Assembly (NCBI GenBank): GCA_016706685.1
Contig: JADJJE010000004.1
Span: 1 to 64,000, forward strand
Source: Sandaracinaceae bacterium
Lineage (GTDB): Bacteria > Myxococcota_A > Polyangia > Polyangiales > Houyiibacteriaceae
DNA: 64,000 nucleotides
Direction of reading: 5' to 3'
The translations under genes and the position numbers were made by a program. The stretch's first letter is position 1; each line of letters starts with the position of its first letter. Under the pieces are notes generated by a model. The model saw nothing but the letters and a program-made list of their open reading frames with translations. It was not told the origin of the DNA and did no database searches. This document shows positions 58,301 through 64,000 of the stretch, one piece after another.

Positions 58301-59524
58301 AAGATGATCCATCGGGTCATCAACATGCCCGACATGAAGGACTTGCAGTTCAACCTGCTGCACACCCTGGGCATCATCTACCGCGACCGTCAGAAGAACT
58401 TCGACTCGGCCGCAGAGGCGTTCCGCATGGCGTCCGGGCTCAACCCCGACGCCGACACCATCCACGTCATCCTCGCCGAGCTCTACACGGCCATGGACGG
58501 CAAGAACGTGGAGGCCATCGGCGAGCATCAGTGGCTGCTCAAGCGTGACCCGAACCGGGTGGAGTCCTACCGCGCGCTGTACAAGCTGTACTTCGACGCG
58601 CGCGCCTACGACAAGGCCTGGTGTGTGGCCGCCACGCTCTCCTTCCTCAAGAAGGCGGACAACGAGCAGCAGCAGTTCTTCCAGCAGTACAAGCAGGAGG
58701 GGATGATTCGGCCCACCTCGCGCATCGACAACGAGCGCTGGCTGAAGCTGCTCTTCCACCCCGACGAAGACCTGGTGCTCTCGAAGATCTTCGAGCTCAT
58801 GGCGGTCCCCCTCTTCGCCGTGAAGGGTGCGTCGGATCAGGCGCTCAACCTGCACACCCACAAGCCGGTGGACGTCGCCAACTCGGACGTCATGTTCGCA
58901 CGCACGTTCGGCTTCGTGATGCAGGTCATGAACCTGGCCATTCAGCCGCGCCTCTTCGTGCTGCAGAACGTGCCCGGTGGCATGGCGGACCAGTGCAGCA
59001 AGCCGCTGCCCTCGGTGGTCGCCGGCAACGGTGTGCTCACCGGCTACAAGCCGCAGGACCTGACGTTCCTCATTGGCCGTCACCTCGCGTACTACCGCGG
59101 TGAGCACTTCATCCGCACCATGCTGCAGTCCCACACGGAGCTGCGCATGGTGCTGCTGGCGGCGCTCCGCATCGCGGGTGTGGGCCAAGCGGATCCGCAG
59201 GTGGACCAGTGGGCCCAGCAGCTGGTGCCGCACTTCCAGCAGGCGCAGATCGACACGCTGCGCGGCCTGTGCCGGCGCTTCATCGAGGCCGGCGGCTCGG
59301 CCGACGTGAAGGTCTGGATGCAGTGCGTGGAGGGCACCGCCATTCGCGCGGGCTTCTTGCTCTGCAACGACCTCGAGACCGCGGCCAACCTGGTGCGCCA
59401 GCTGCCGCCCGCGGGCACGGCCGACCTGCCGCCCGGCGACAAGCTGAAGGAGCTCGTGCTCTTCAGCATCTCGGAGCAGTACTTCGCGCTGCGCGAGGGC
59501 CTCGGCATCCAGATTCAGGTGTGA
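49388..59524 (+). CDS. Giant cytoplasmic TPR protein, GltI-like
   Basis: 3378 residues with no signal peptide or membrane helix, so cytoplasmic. An acidic Ser/Thr/Glu N-terminus (about 50 residues) is followed by about 2900 residues of repeats with a period of roughly 75-80 residues, each two TPR-like hairpins (VYEHELNDPAKAVDTYQRIL then LTAIQRLDQLYQTTQNWPEL). The final 350 residues differ: ERWLKLLFHPDEDLVLSKIF, FGFVMQVMNLAIQPRLFVLQ, DLTFLIGRHLAYYRGEHFIR, ending in FALREGLGIQIQV. GltI (AgnA) of Myxococcus is likewise a giant TPR protein in the same locus. It probably scaffolds the cytoplasmic platform with MglA-type regulators. No catalytic motif was seen. Confidence 0.75.
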   Translation: MSDEHEIDDTAAAEETTTQDGAESDTSAAAPAGEPVSMELSAAELAKIAEFDEALEKFEGQKRWSDYIRTLLQKADLYRDPVMKANLYRAAGMLYLDRSSNQAEAIKCFERVLEVAPNDVESMTRLKEMYEKRRDWESLIGIMGREAEMLDPADRPMRFVEMAELATERLRKPDVCIDLWKRVLTVDPSNAAALDALSNLYERAREWEPLAGVLEVLCAAHTDQTKLLADLQKLGMIYADKIGDDAGAVRAFQRVLTLDPNDRRAQEQLKRRYVALKAWDELEEFYAESEKWDELIRLIEKESETKETPDSEKISLLFRAARLWEEKKEKPDRAARAYEKVLEIDPDNLQAAESLSPIYEAANDPRKLVAVYEVRLRHVVDPDQRVALLRETGLLYEERLRAPEQAFEKYLEAFALAPHQEVVREDVDRLSAGVEGGVTRVIAAYSSAIEGGSDPAEVTELRMSFGGVLTQAGRIDDAIAQYRVVYDEVPDHEGAISALAELYRQTSRFSDMLGIYDRRMELETDPEARRQMAYARASLFVNELADPAHAVEAYQAILSEYGDAEVDAYRALDELFEGQGRWSDFADTVERRILLAESPEEEAALKFRLGRALEEHLDQKPRAVELYNEVVTTLPEHDGAREALEALLVDESVGVQAARILVPIYQVREENERLIRALRVLHRGTTEADERLELLTQIGDVYAYQIENPQKAFDAFCEALREVPSDAGTLARLEAMAIEQENFAPLVELVSELAGGVQDTDLARTLWIKAAQIYDTQLGNVDGAVGAYRKVLDLDPADLEVLEALENLYRRTERWSDLVGVLRSRVAISTDGAEQEQLLSQMALIHDEYLSQPDAAISLHREILEIDPASSNALAALDSLFARQEMWTELADNVDRQLAMADDPDRQVELMLQLAQLRETRMNATDAAIEIYRNVLDRDASNPAAAGALERLLQQPEHQVVIAEILEPIYLTHGEYQKLIGVHEIQATHASSPERRVQLLHRISELNEEALDDSQAAFTAMARALAEDPANATTQAQLDRLNLVIGGAEQLAVVYEQRVASVEDPVLAASLYVKAAEIREEQLGDTERAIQHYRRVLELDDQHLEAASALERLFHLSERYEDLASIYLTKSKMLTEPDEQKAHLFRGAQIYEELLERPESAIAVYGKVLEIDTEDQQALDKLIELHLRLDQWPQLLSVYERKADIVYDPDEKKRIYVQMGAVYEHELNDPAKAVDTYQRILEIDPEDLTAIQRLDQLYQTTQNWPELMSVLEREAELAQEPMEVISYRYRIAELWHRRLNDSNRAVDIYRDILDVDPGHAPTTAALEAMIAEGTEAVAAAGVLEPVYRQLGESARLIAVHEVQIRYEEDKGRSVELLHQVAELHEVHLDQTREAFNAYARALPLDNANEVTLGSLQRLADVVDGWNDVTRLYDVEVERIRQAAPDDVVDMALRTAQIYEVQVGDVDRAIDRYTIVLGADDMNLEAINALDRLYEGTERFAELAGVLQRQIQVAATPDDILNNQFRLGQVYQHHLADVDSAIEQYREILAAAPEHQPAMSALELLFAEGVRPLVIGEIVEPIYRMSESWDRLLNVHEVQLNYQSDPHERVHMMQRIAEIAEERAADHDRAYVWVQRALLEDPSNEQTLAEVERLGSVLDHWGQLANTYVDALARTTDAEQKVALGKRLARVYEEELADVARAEETFRYVLSVNPRDIESLEALDRIYVANGAHHALSEVLKLRAVATEDNVDKVELSFRLGNVLEDQLGRTAEAIAVYRNILDTLEPEHADSIRALQVIYTRQEDWANLFAVFQKELTVVFGDAQQGDITAKMARLATVELGNPEQGVTLWKQVLELRGEDVEALNALGSIYANAEQWKDLVDVLEREVAITEDEEQRKAIYTDLGRVFYEKLEKDRNALDAWEEVLAIEPGNTVALANISEIYRAAKQWHELADALHRTVDAGAATMDDGAITHVYMQLGHLYCTELEQPLDAAEAYRNALDVNPGHTNALAALEVIYRKEGMWEEAIGVMEQRVTALQNPNDKIAQLLSIANAWAGEYGDADRGTSAFQRIADLAPMHNVAFSRLEALHTSAGRWEDLIEVYVQRVENTDSAEEQVTLLWKVAEVNEVKLQQLDQSFDALLLAWNVDFTNHATAEKLEAVTRKTKKWNDLLAASNGALQETDDAATKIAICLNCAKWYGQELGHPEYAIPYYQQILAIDPNNVPAMQQMAELYRSTKQWDTLAQVLGRLVEMTDDPDVLAETYVQMGVLADTQLNIPEQAGQYYAQALEVAPANVAALTALEGVHRREQRFPELLSILQRKAAALTEPKAVLAAKLQVAEVLEDRMGKPADGIRVYREVFEADSSNIVAMKGLERLYAQTAQYQGLLEVLERQLEIAETERERIALLTRIALMQEEEFVRPAVAADRLEQVVDIDPNHEPSLNGLARLYRGMQQWDKLIDTYERHVQATPDRIEKIRLYKASGEVFAVQLKDVDRAIDSYLNALSVDSTEVQTLDALTRLYEQRGDHSSALDMMDQLSKLVSDPDETIDLHFRMGRILEEELGDRGGALEHFEAALDVNPGHLPSLEALRKIHIDSADWLSAAKALHQEVEYNELERVKGERLVLLGQVYANNLDEPEKAVESFGRALAFDSENEDAALPLAQHYFDLDNHAEAYPLLYMLSKRAARREQEEQHRLALMLGQSALVVGNTEEAIKAYNKAYSIDSAHLPSLTGVAAAYYAAADWEKAFKFYQMLLVHHRDSLGREEITDIFYRLGVVKREQNEKRKALNMFDKALEEDNFHRPTLEAVIGLYEEQQKWDQVIHYKKQILEVSTSDDERFNLNVEIGDLWNDKQKNPGKAIESYKEATYLKPEDHPVLHKLLAAYQRTKQWEEAIDIIEQISAADKRDVARAKFSYTVAVIRRDELKDVDGAIDKFNEALDTNPKELKAFEAINKILTEKKDWKGLERAYRKMIHRVINMPDMKDLQFNLLHTLGIIYRDRQKNFDSAAEAFRMASGLNPDADTIHVILAELYTAMDGKNVEAIGEHQWLLKRDPNRVESYRALYKLYFDARAYDKAWCVAATLSFLKKADNEQQQFFQQYKQEGMIRPTSRIDNERWLKLLFHPDEDLVLSKIFELMAVPLFAVKGASDQALNLHTHKPVDVANSDVMFARTFGFVMQVMNLAIQPRLFVLQNVPGGMADQCSKPLPSVVAGNGVLTGYKPQDLTFLIGRHLAYYRGEHFIRTMLQSHTELRMVLLAALRIAGVGQADPQVDQWAQQLVPHFQQAQIDTLRGLCRRFIEAGGSADVKVWMQCVEGTAIRAGFLLCNDLETAANLVRQLPPAGTADLPPGDKLKELVLFSISEQYFALREGLGIQIQV

Positions 59525-59561
59525 GTCTGAGGTTCCCGCGGTAAGTGGGATGAGGCATCCG

Positions 59562-59608
59562 GACCCCGGCGAGCGACTGAGAAGTCGTTCGACCGGGGTC
59601 TTCGGTTT
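59562..59608 (+). terminator. Strong intrinsic terminator after the giant TPR gene
   Basis: GACCCCGG (59562-59569) pairs with CCGGGGTC (59593-59600); the stem continues inwards as 59570-59578 with 59583-59591 (one G-U pair), four-base GAGA loop and one bulged A. TTCGGTTTT follows. It ends the glt-like cluster. Confidence 0.9.
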
Positions 59609-59631
59609 TGGGGCTTGGGCTTGGTGGGGGG

Positions 59632-59733
59632 CGAGCACGAGCACGAGCACGTCAACGATCACGATCACGTCCACGCGGGCGTGATCGTGATCGTTGACGT
59701 GAACGTTGACGTGCTCCTGCTCGTGCTCGGAAA
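59632..59733. repeat. Inverted array of CG-spaced hexamers (element 2)
   Basis: Seventeen hexamers in a row carry C-G at 59632, 59638, 59644 and so on to 59728; only 59716 breaks the rule. Bases 59650-59669 are a perfect inverted copy of 59680-59699 around a 10-base loop, and 59632-59651 match 59710-59729 inverted at 19 of 20 positions. The right arm has two extra hexamers (59698-59709). It is fully intergenic, between the terminator at 59562 and the thiolase gene, and would form a stem of about 40 bp with one 12-base bulge. The rest of the 324-base gap holds only that terminator. Confidence 0.9.
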
Positions 59734-59848
59734 GGGGATCCGGCTTGCTCGAGCCAAGAATCCACACTAGAACGTGTTCCACTTTGGCGCCGCCCCTCGC
59801 TCTCGAGGGCGACTCGCTGCACCCCACCAGAGCCCCCCGGGTACCCAC

Positions 59849-61060
59849 ATGACTGAGTGCTTCATCTACGACGCCGTGCGCACGCCGCGCGGCAAGGGTC
59901 GCAAGAAGGACGGCGCGTTGGCCGACGCCACGCCGCTCCACCTCGCGAAGACCGTGCTGGCGGCGCTGCCCGCGCGCGGCTCGTTCGACAGCGCGGCCAT
60001 CGACGACGTGATCCTGGGCTGCGTCGAGCCGGTCATGGAGCAAGGTGCCAACATCGGTCGCCTGGCGGCGCTGGCCGCAGGCTATGACGAGAGCGTCCCG
60101 GGCTTCCAGGTGAACCGCTTCTGCTCGTCGGGCCTCGAGGCCGTCAACCTGGCCGCCGCCAAGATCAAGGCCGGCGACGCCGACCTCGTGGTGGGTGGTG
60201 GCGTGGAGAGCATGAGCCGCGTGCCCATGGGCGCTGCCGGCGGCTCGTGGTCCACGGACCCGTCCATCGCGTTCCCCACGCACTTCGTGCCACAGGGCGT
60301 GAGTGCAGACCTGCTCGCCACCCTCAGCGGCCACAGCCGCCGTGACGTGGACGCGTTCGCCGCCGAGAGCCAGCGGCGCGCCAAGCAGGCCTGGGACGAG
60401 GGCCGCTTCGCGAAGTCGGTGGTGCCCGTGAAGGACGTCATCGGCGTCACCATGCTGGACCACGACGAGTTCATCCGCCCCGAGACCACGGTGGACAGCC
60501 TCGGGAAGTTGGAGGCCAGCTTCAAGGTCATGGGCGAGAGCTACGGCTTCGATGCGGTGGCCATCCAGCGCTACCCGCAGGTGGAAGCCATCAACCACAT
60601 CCATCACGCCGGCAACAGCTCGGGCATCGTGGACGGTGCTTCAGCAGTGCTGCTGGGCAACGCGGAAGCCGGCGCGCGCCTGGGCCTCAAGCCCCGTGGC
60701 CGCATCGTCACCTCGTACAGCATCGGCAGCGAGCCGTGCCTCATGCTCGCGGGCCCCGCGCCGTCGGCCAGGAAGGCTCTGGCGCGCGCAGGCCTCACGG
60801 TGGCGGACATCGACCTCTGGGAGATCAACGAGGCCTTCGCGTCGGTCTGCATGCACTTCATGACGGAGATGGGCATCACCCACGAGGTCACCAACGTGAA
60901 CGGCGGCGCCATCGCCATGGGCCATCCCCTCGGAGCCACTGGCGGCATGCTGGTCGGTGTCGTCCTCGACGAGCTCGAGCGCCGCAACCTGCGTCGCGGT
61001 CTCATCACCCTCTGTGTCGGCGCCGGCATGGGCACCACCACCATCATCGAGCGCGTCTGA
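59849..61060 (+). CDS. Acetyl-CoA acyltransferase (thiolase), FadA/FadI type
   Basis: 403 residues from MTECFIYDAVRTPRGKG at 59849. The nucleophile is Cys92 in NRFCSSGLEAVN; the C-terminal GGAIAMGHPLGATGG supplies the His and LCVGAGMGTT the second Cys. YDAVRTPRG at the N-terminus is typical of degradative thiolases. It cleaves 3-ketoacyl-CoA in beta-oxidation and pairs with the multifunctional gene that starts 19 bases after its stop, as an alpha2-beta2 complex. The longer in-frame ATG upstream (59774) adds Pro/Arg-rich residues foreign to the family. Confidence 0.94.
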   Translation: MTECFIYDAVRTPRGKGRKKDGALADATPLHLAKTVLAALPARGSFDSAAIDDVILGCVEPVMEQGANIGRLAALAAGYDESVPGFQVNRFCSSGLEAVNLAAAKIKAGDADLVVGGGVESMSRVPMGAAGGSWSTDPSIAFPTHFVPQGVSADLLATLSGHSRRDVDAFAAESQRRAKQAWDEGRFAKSVVPVKDVIGVTMLDHDEFIRPETTVDSLGKLEASFKVMGESYGFDAVAIQRYPQVEAINHIHHAGNSSGIVDGASAVLLGNAEAGARLGLKPRGRIVTSYSIGSEPCLMLAGPAPSARKALARAGLTVADIDLWEINEAFASVCMHFMTEMGITHEVTNVNGGAIAMGHPLGATGGMLVGVVLDELERRNLRRGLITLCVGAGMGTTTIIERV

Positions 61061-61079
61061 GCGACCACGGAGAACGACA

Positions 61080-63263
61080 GTGACCATCATCGACTACAAA
61101 GTAGAAGACGGCTGCGCGATCCTGACGTGGGACGAGCAGGGCCAGCCCATGAACGTGCTCAACGGGCAGTCGCTCGCGGAGCTGGACGCCGGCGTGAAGC
61201 GCGCGCTGGCCGACGACGCCGTGAAGGGCATCGTCCTGACCAGCGGCAAGACCGGCATCTTCGTGGCGGGCGGCGACCTCAAGCAGATTGAAGCGCTGGG
61301 CAGCGGGCCCATCGACGCCGCGGATCTCTTGGCCAAGACCAGCCTGGTGCTGGACCAGCTGCGCCGCATGGAGACGTGCGGCAAGCCCGTGGTGGCCGCC
61401 ATCAACGGCGTCTGCCTGGGCGGCGGGCTCGAGGTGGCGCTGGCCTGTCATCGCCGCATCGCGGTGGACTCGCCGCACGCGAAGATCGGCCTCCCCGAGG
61501 CGGGCATGGGCCTCATGCCGGGGGCCGGCGGCACGCAGCGTTTGCCGCGCTTGATTGGTGTCCAGGGGGCGCTCGGGCTGATCATGACCGGCAAGCAGTT
61601 GTCCCCCGAGGAGGCGCTCAAGCAGGGCGTCATCCACGAGGTGGTCGCGGTGGACCAGCTGCTCGCGAAGGCGAAGCAGTACGTGCAAGACGGCGGCAGC
61701 GCCATCCAGCCGTGGGACGACAAGCGCTACCAGGTGCCCGGCGGCGGCGCCGAGTCGCCCAAGTTCATGCAGACCATGATGGGCACCATCGCGATGACCC
61801 ACATGAACACCTTCGGGAACATGCCCTCCCAGCAGGCCATCCTGTCGAGCGTGTACGAGGGCCTCGGCCTGCCCATGGACCGCGCCGGCAAGGTGGAGAC
61901 GCGCTACTTCATCACGCTGCTGCAGGACCCCACGGCGCGCAGCATGCTGCGCACGCTGTTCTTCAGCCTGCAGGAGTGCCAGAAGGGCGCGCGCCGTCCG
62001 AAGGACGTGCCACGCAGCACCATCAAGAAGCTGGGCATCCTGGGCGCCGGGCTGATGGGACAGGGCGTGGCGCAGGTCTCGGCCAAGGTGGGCATCGACG
62101 TGGTGCTCCTGGACCGCGACCTGGCCGCCGCCGAGCGTGGCAAGGAGCGCGTGGCGGCTTCGCTGCAGCGTGACCTCGACAAGGGGCGCACCACGCAGGC
62201 CAAGAAGGACGCGCTGCTGGCGCGCATCCACGCCACCGCGTCGTACGAAGACCTCGCAGGCTGCGACCTGGTGGTGGAAGCGGTGTTCGAGGACCGTGGC
62301 ATCAAGGCGGCGGTCACCAAGGCGGCCGAGGCTGTGCTCGGGCCTGACGCGGTGTTCGCGACCAACACCTCGGGTTTGCCCATCACGGGCCTGGCCGAGG
62401 CCTCGGTGCGCCCCGAGAACTTCATCGGCATGCACTTCTTCTCGCCCGTCGAGCGCATGCAGATGGTCGAAGTGATCATGGGCGCGAAGACCTCGCAGGC
62501 CACCCTCGCCAAGGCCTGGGACTTCATCCTGGCGATCAAGAAGGCCGCCATCGTGGTGAACGACAGCCCGGGCTTCTACACCAGCCGCGTGTTCGGGACG
62601 TTCATCACCGAGGGCAACCAGCTGCTGCTGGAGGGCGTTGCCCCCGCGCTCATCGAGAACGCGGCCAAGCTGGCGGGCATGCCCATGCCGCCGCTCAGCA
62701 TCAGCGACCAGGTGGGCCTCGGCACGATGCACAAGGTGGCGCAGCAGGCCAAGAAGGACCACGCCGCCGCGGGCAAGGAGTGGAACCCGTCTCCCGCGCA
62801 GGGCGTCATCGCCAAGCTCATCGAGATCTACGACCGCTGGGGCGCGTACCCGCCGCCCAAGGAAGACGGCACGGCGCGCACGCCCGGTGGCTTCTACGAG
62901 TACGAGGGCAAGACCAAGCGCATCTGGCCAGAGCTACAGAGCGCGCTCAGCGAGTTCATCGCGCAGGGAGCTGCCCAGCCCAGCGGCGAGGAGGTGCGCA
63001 CGCGCTATCTCTTCACCCAGTGCCTCGAAGCCGCCCGCTGCCTGGAGCAGGGGGTCATCACCGACGTCCGCGACGGCGATGTGGGGGTGATCCTGGCGGT
63101 CGGCTTCCCGGCGTTCACGGGCGGGCCGTTCACCTTCATCGACAACTACGGGGTATCCGAGTTCGTGGCTGACGCCGATGCCCTCGCGGCTCAGCATGGG
63201 GAGCGCTTCTCGCCACCGGCGCTGCTGCGTGAGATGGCCGCGGCGGGCAAGACGTTCTACTAG
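61080..63263 (+). CDS. Multifunctional fatty acid oxidation protein, FadB/FadJ type
   Basis: 727 residues from a GTG at 61080 preceded by GGAG. The enoyl-CoA hydratase half covers about 1-190 with GGGLEVALACHRRIA and LPEAGMGLMPGAGGTQRLP, where the two catalytic Glu lie. The 3-hydroxyacyl-CoA dehydrogenase half starts near 317 (ILGAGLMGQGVAQ) and includes NTSGLPITGLA, HFFSPVERMQMVEVI and NDSPGFYTSRVF. Length is near FadB (729) and FadJ (714). With the thiolase it performs the last three steps of the beta-oxidation spiral. Confidence 0.94.
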   Translation: MTIIDYKVEDGCAILTWDEQGQPMNVLNGQSLAELDAGVKRALADDAVKGIVLTSGKTGIFVAGGDLKQIEALGSGPIDAADLLAKTSLVLDQLRRMETCGKPVVAAINGVCLGGGLEVALACHRRIAVDSPHAKIGLPEAGMGLMPGAGGTQRLPRLIGVQGALGLIMTGKQLSPEEALKQGVIHEVVAVDQLLAKAKQYVQDGGSAIQPWDDKRYQVPGGGAESPKFMQTMMGTIAMTHMNTFGNMPSQQAILSSVYEGLGLPMDRAGKVETRYFITLLQDPTARSMLRTLFFSLQECQKGARRPKDVPRSTIKKLGILGAGLMGQGVAQVSAKVGIDVVLLDRDLAAAERGKERVAASLQRDLDKGRTTQAKKDALLARIHATASYEDLAGCDLVVEAVFEDRGIKAAVTKAAEAVLGPDAVFATNTSGLPITGLAEASVRPENFIGMHFFSPVERMQMVEVIMGAKTSQATLAKAWDFILAIKKAAIVVNDSPGFYTSRVFGTFITEGNQLLLEGVAPALIENAAKLAGMPMPPLSISDQVGLGTMHKVAQQAKKDHAAAGKEWNPSPAQGVIAKLIEIYDRWGAYPPPKEDGTARTPGGFYEYEGKTKRIWPELQSALSEFIAQGAAQPSGEEVRTRYLFTQCLEAARCLEQGVITDVRDGDVGVILAVGFPAFTGGPFTFIDNYGVSEFVADADALAAQHGERFSPPALLREMAAAGKTFY

Positions 63264-63286
63264 GGGGCGCGGCGGAGAGTCGGAGG

Positions 63287-63317
63287 AGCCCGGTTTGGCT
63301 GTGCGCCAGGCCGGGCT
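63287..63317 (+). terminator. Hairpin after the beta-oxidation operon
   Basis: AGCCCGG (63287-63293) pairs with CCGGGCT (63311-63317), with inner TTGGC/GCCAG pairing, followed by TCTGCCGTTT. A plausible terminator without a perfect T run. Confidence 0.55.
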
Positions 63318-63351
63318 TCTGCCGTTTGGGATTCCGCCTCGTTGACCTGGG

Positions 63352-63488
63352 CGTTGTCGGCGACGGCGACGAAAAAGGGAGCACGGCCACGCGGTAAACG
63401 CACTCAGGGCCGTCGCCGTCGCCGTCGCCGTCAACGACAACGACAACGACAACGACAACGTCAACGACAACGACAACGACAACGTGGA
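63352..63488. repeat. Inverted array of CG-spaced hexamers (element 3)
   Basis: The short left arm (63352-63371: CGTTGT and two CGGCGA units) is inverted against the start of a long right arm (63411-63488, thirteen hexamers: CGTCGC three times, then mostly CGACAA). CG occurs at exactly every sixth base from 63411 to 63483. The inverted match is 14 bases (63358-63371 with 63411-63424), spacer 39 bases. Together with the hairpin at 63287 it fills most of the gap between the beta-oxidation genes and the leader at 63548. Confidence 0.85.
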
Positions 63489-63547
63489 CACAGGATGGAG
63501 GTCGGCTTTGGGTCAACGTTCTGGCCCGGCCGGATAGCTTTCTCGCG

Positions 63548-63638
63548 TTGACAGAGTGAATCTTTCTCCGTCAGGTCTGTTTACTGTGGGTAACCCAGCT
63601 GTAAACTGTGGCTCAGGGTGCACCCCGGGGGGTGCGCC
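63548..63638 (+). promoter_or_regulatory. Regulatory leader of the 67-residue ORF: nested repeats and hairpin
   Basis: A perfect TTGACA lies at 63548-63553, but no convincing -10 box follows at normal spacing. Downstream are two 13-base direct repeats 22 bases apart (63577-63589 and 63599-63611, two mismatches), which contain GTTTAC and its inverse GTAAAC around the palindrome GGGTAACCC (63588-63596). A hairpin pairs GGTGCACCC (63617-63625) with GGGTGCGCC (63630-63638). Two turns of helix between repeats suits a dimeric regulator. Confidence 0.4.
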
Positions 63639-63666
63639 GCTGTTCGCAGACCGAAACGAGGCACCC

Positions 63667-63870
63667 ATGTTCACCATCGATCCCAGTGACCAACAAGAAG
63701 CCGAGCTCGACCTGTACGACAACCTGGCCCGCATCTCCAAGGCGCCGCCCGCGCTGACCGAGAGCACCGAGTTCGAGTGCCAGGAGCTGCTGTCGTCCGT
63801 GACGGCTGCCCAGGCCACGGCCGAGGTGTTCGAGATGGACGACGACTCGTGGCAGTGCGGCCTCGCCTAG
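63667..63870 (+). CDS. 67-residue acidic small protein
   Basis: The ATG at 63667 follows GAGGCACCC, a weak ribosome site. The protein has no signal peptide or membrane helix: an acidic start (TIDPSDQQEAELDLYDNLAR), an Ala/Thr/Ser middle with one Cys (FECQELLSSV) and a tail EMDDDSWQCGLA. No family was recognised. The acidic helical leader and short C-terminal tail with Trp and Cys are reminiscent of peptide precursors, but no modifying enzyme is visible before the window ends. A 7-bp hairpin (63893-63909) follows the stop. The remaining 90 bases show nothing recognisable. Confidence 0.5.
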   Translation: MFTIDPSDQQEAELDLYDNLARISKAPPALTESTEFECQELLSSVTAAQATAEVFEMDDDSWQCGLA

Positions 63871-64000
63871 TACGTGGGACCAGCGCGTCGTTCGAGAGCT
63901 GCGCTCTCGTGATCTAGCCTTGTCAGCTGCGGCGGCGCGCCGTACAAGCACCCAGCGCGATCAGCACCGGTCGCCCTCTAGACAAGGCGCAGAGATGTCG

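Noticed and set aside
63352..63488. Possible CRISPR array or simple microsatellite
   Set aside because: The units are 6 bp with no spacers, so it is not CRISPR. It is not a simple microsatellite because the hexamers differ in sequence while keeping CG phase and inverted pairing.

Overview
The window is high-GC, densely packed, mostly uninterrupted coding DNA from a bacterium. The gene content points to Myxococcota (a delta-proteobacterium-type predator or glider, possibly Polyangiales). The pointers are an mglB-mglA pair, a second MglA-type GTPase, DUF4215-type Cys repeats beside C-type lectin domains, a C-terminal sorting tail of the MYXO-CTERM kind, a PhaR-type regulator, eukaryotic-like Ser/Thr kinase, and a cluster resembling the core of the Glt/Nfs trans-envelope machinery. 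The lineage is an inference from content only.

Layout. 1-3.8 kb: the 3' part of a secreted multidomain protein (C-type lectin, Cys-rich repeats, gingipain-like C25 peptidase, membrane/cell-wall anchor tail), broken by two apparent one-base frameshifts. 4-19.4 kb, minus strand: a c-type cytochrome lipoprotein, a beta-propeller/TPR protein, a DUF1318 lipoprotein with a YdbH/AsmA-like envelope protein, then aat, a PLD-family gene, clpA and clpS (an N-degron operon), an anti-sigma/ECF sigma pair and phaR. 19.5-27.1 kb: helical-repeat protein, mglB-mglA (mglA frameshifted), sppA, lipoprotein plus extended MglA-like GTPase, SpoIIM-like and RDD membrane proteins. 27.3-38.8 kb: Ser/Thr kinase, small proteins, citrate synthase, methyltransferase, DUF4126 protein, dapB, a futalosine-hydrolase-like nucleosidase, UPF0262, HEAT and HAMP proteins, YraN, Cys-rich lipoprotein.

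39-59.5 kb is the most striking region: six consecutive plus-strand genes built from TPRs, signal peptides/lipoboxes, an FHA-TM-TonB-like protein and a 3378-residue cytoplasmic TPR protein. I read them as GltC-, GltD-, GltE-, GltG- and GltI-like components plus an extra TPR lipoprotein, i.e. inner-to-outer membrane connector proteins of a gliding or sporulation-coat export machine. In Myxococcus such a machine is controlled by MglA/MglB, which are encoded 18 kb away here. The AglRQS motor and GltA, B, F, H, J, K are not in the window. 59.8-63.3 kb encodes a two-gene beta-oxidation complex (thiolase and FadB/FadJ-type multifunctional enzyme). A 67-residue ORF with a dense regulatory-looking leader closes the window.

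Two features cut across the gene map. First, three dispersed elements (8.16-8.32, 59.63-59.73, 63.35-63.49 kb) consist of hexamers with a CG step exactly every 6 bp, arranged as inverted arms; I know no named family for them. Second, at least four conserved reading frames carry single-base shifts (about 2.38, 3.49, 20.70 and 46.05 kb), which suggests residual assembly indels at least as strongly as real gene decay. No tRNA, rRNA, CRISPR array, insertion sequence or origin was seen.
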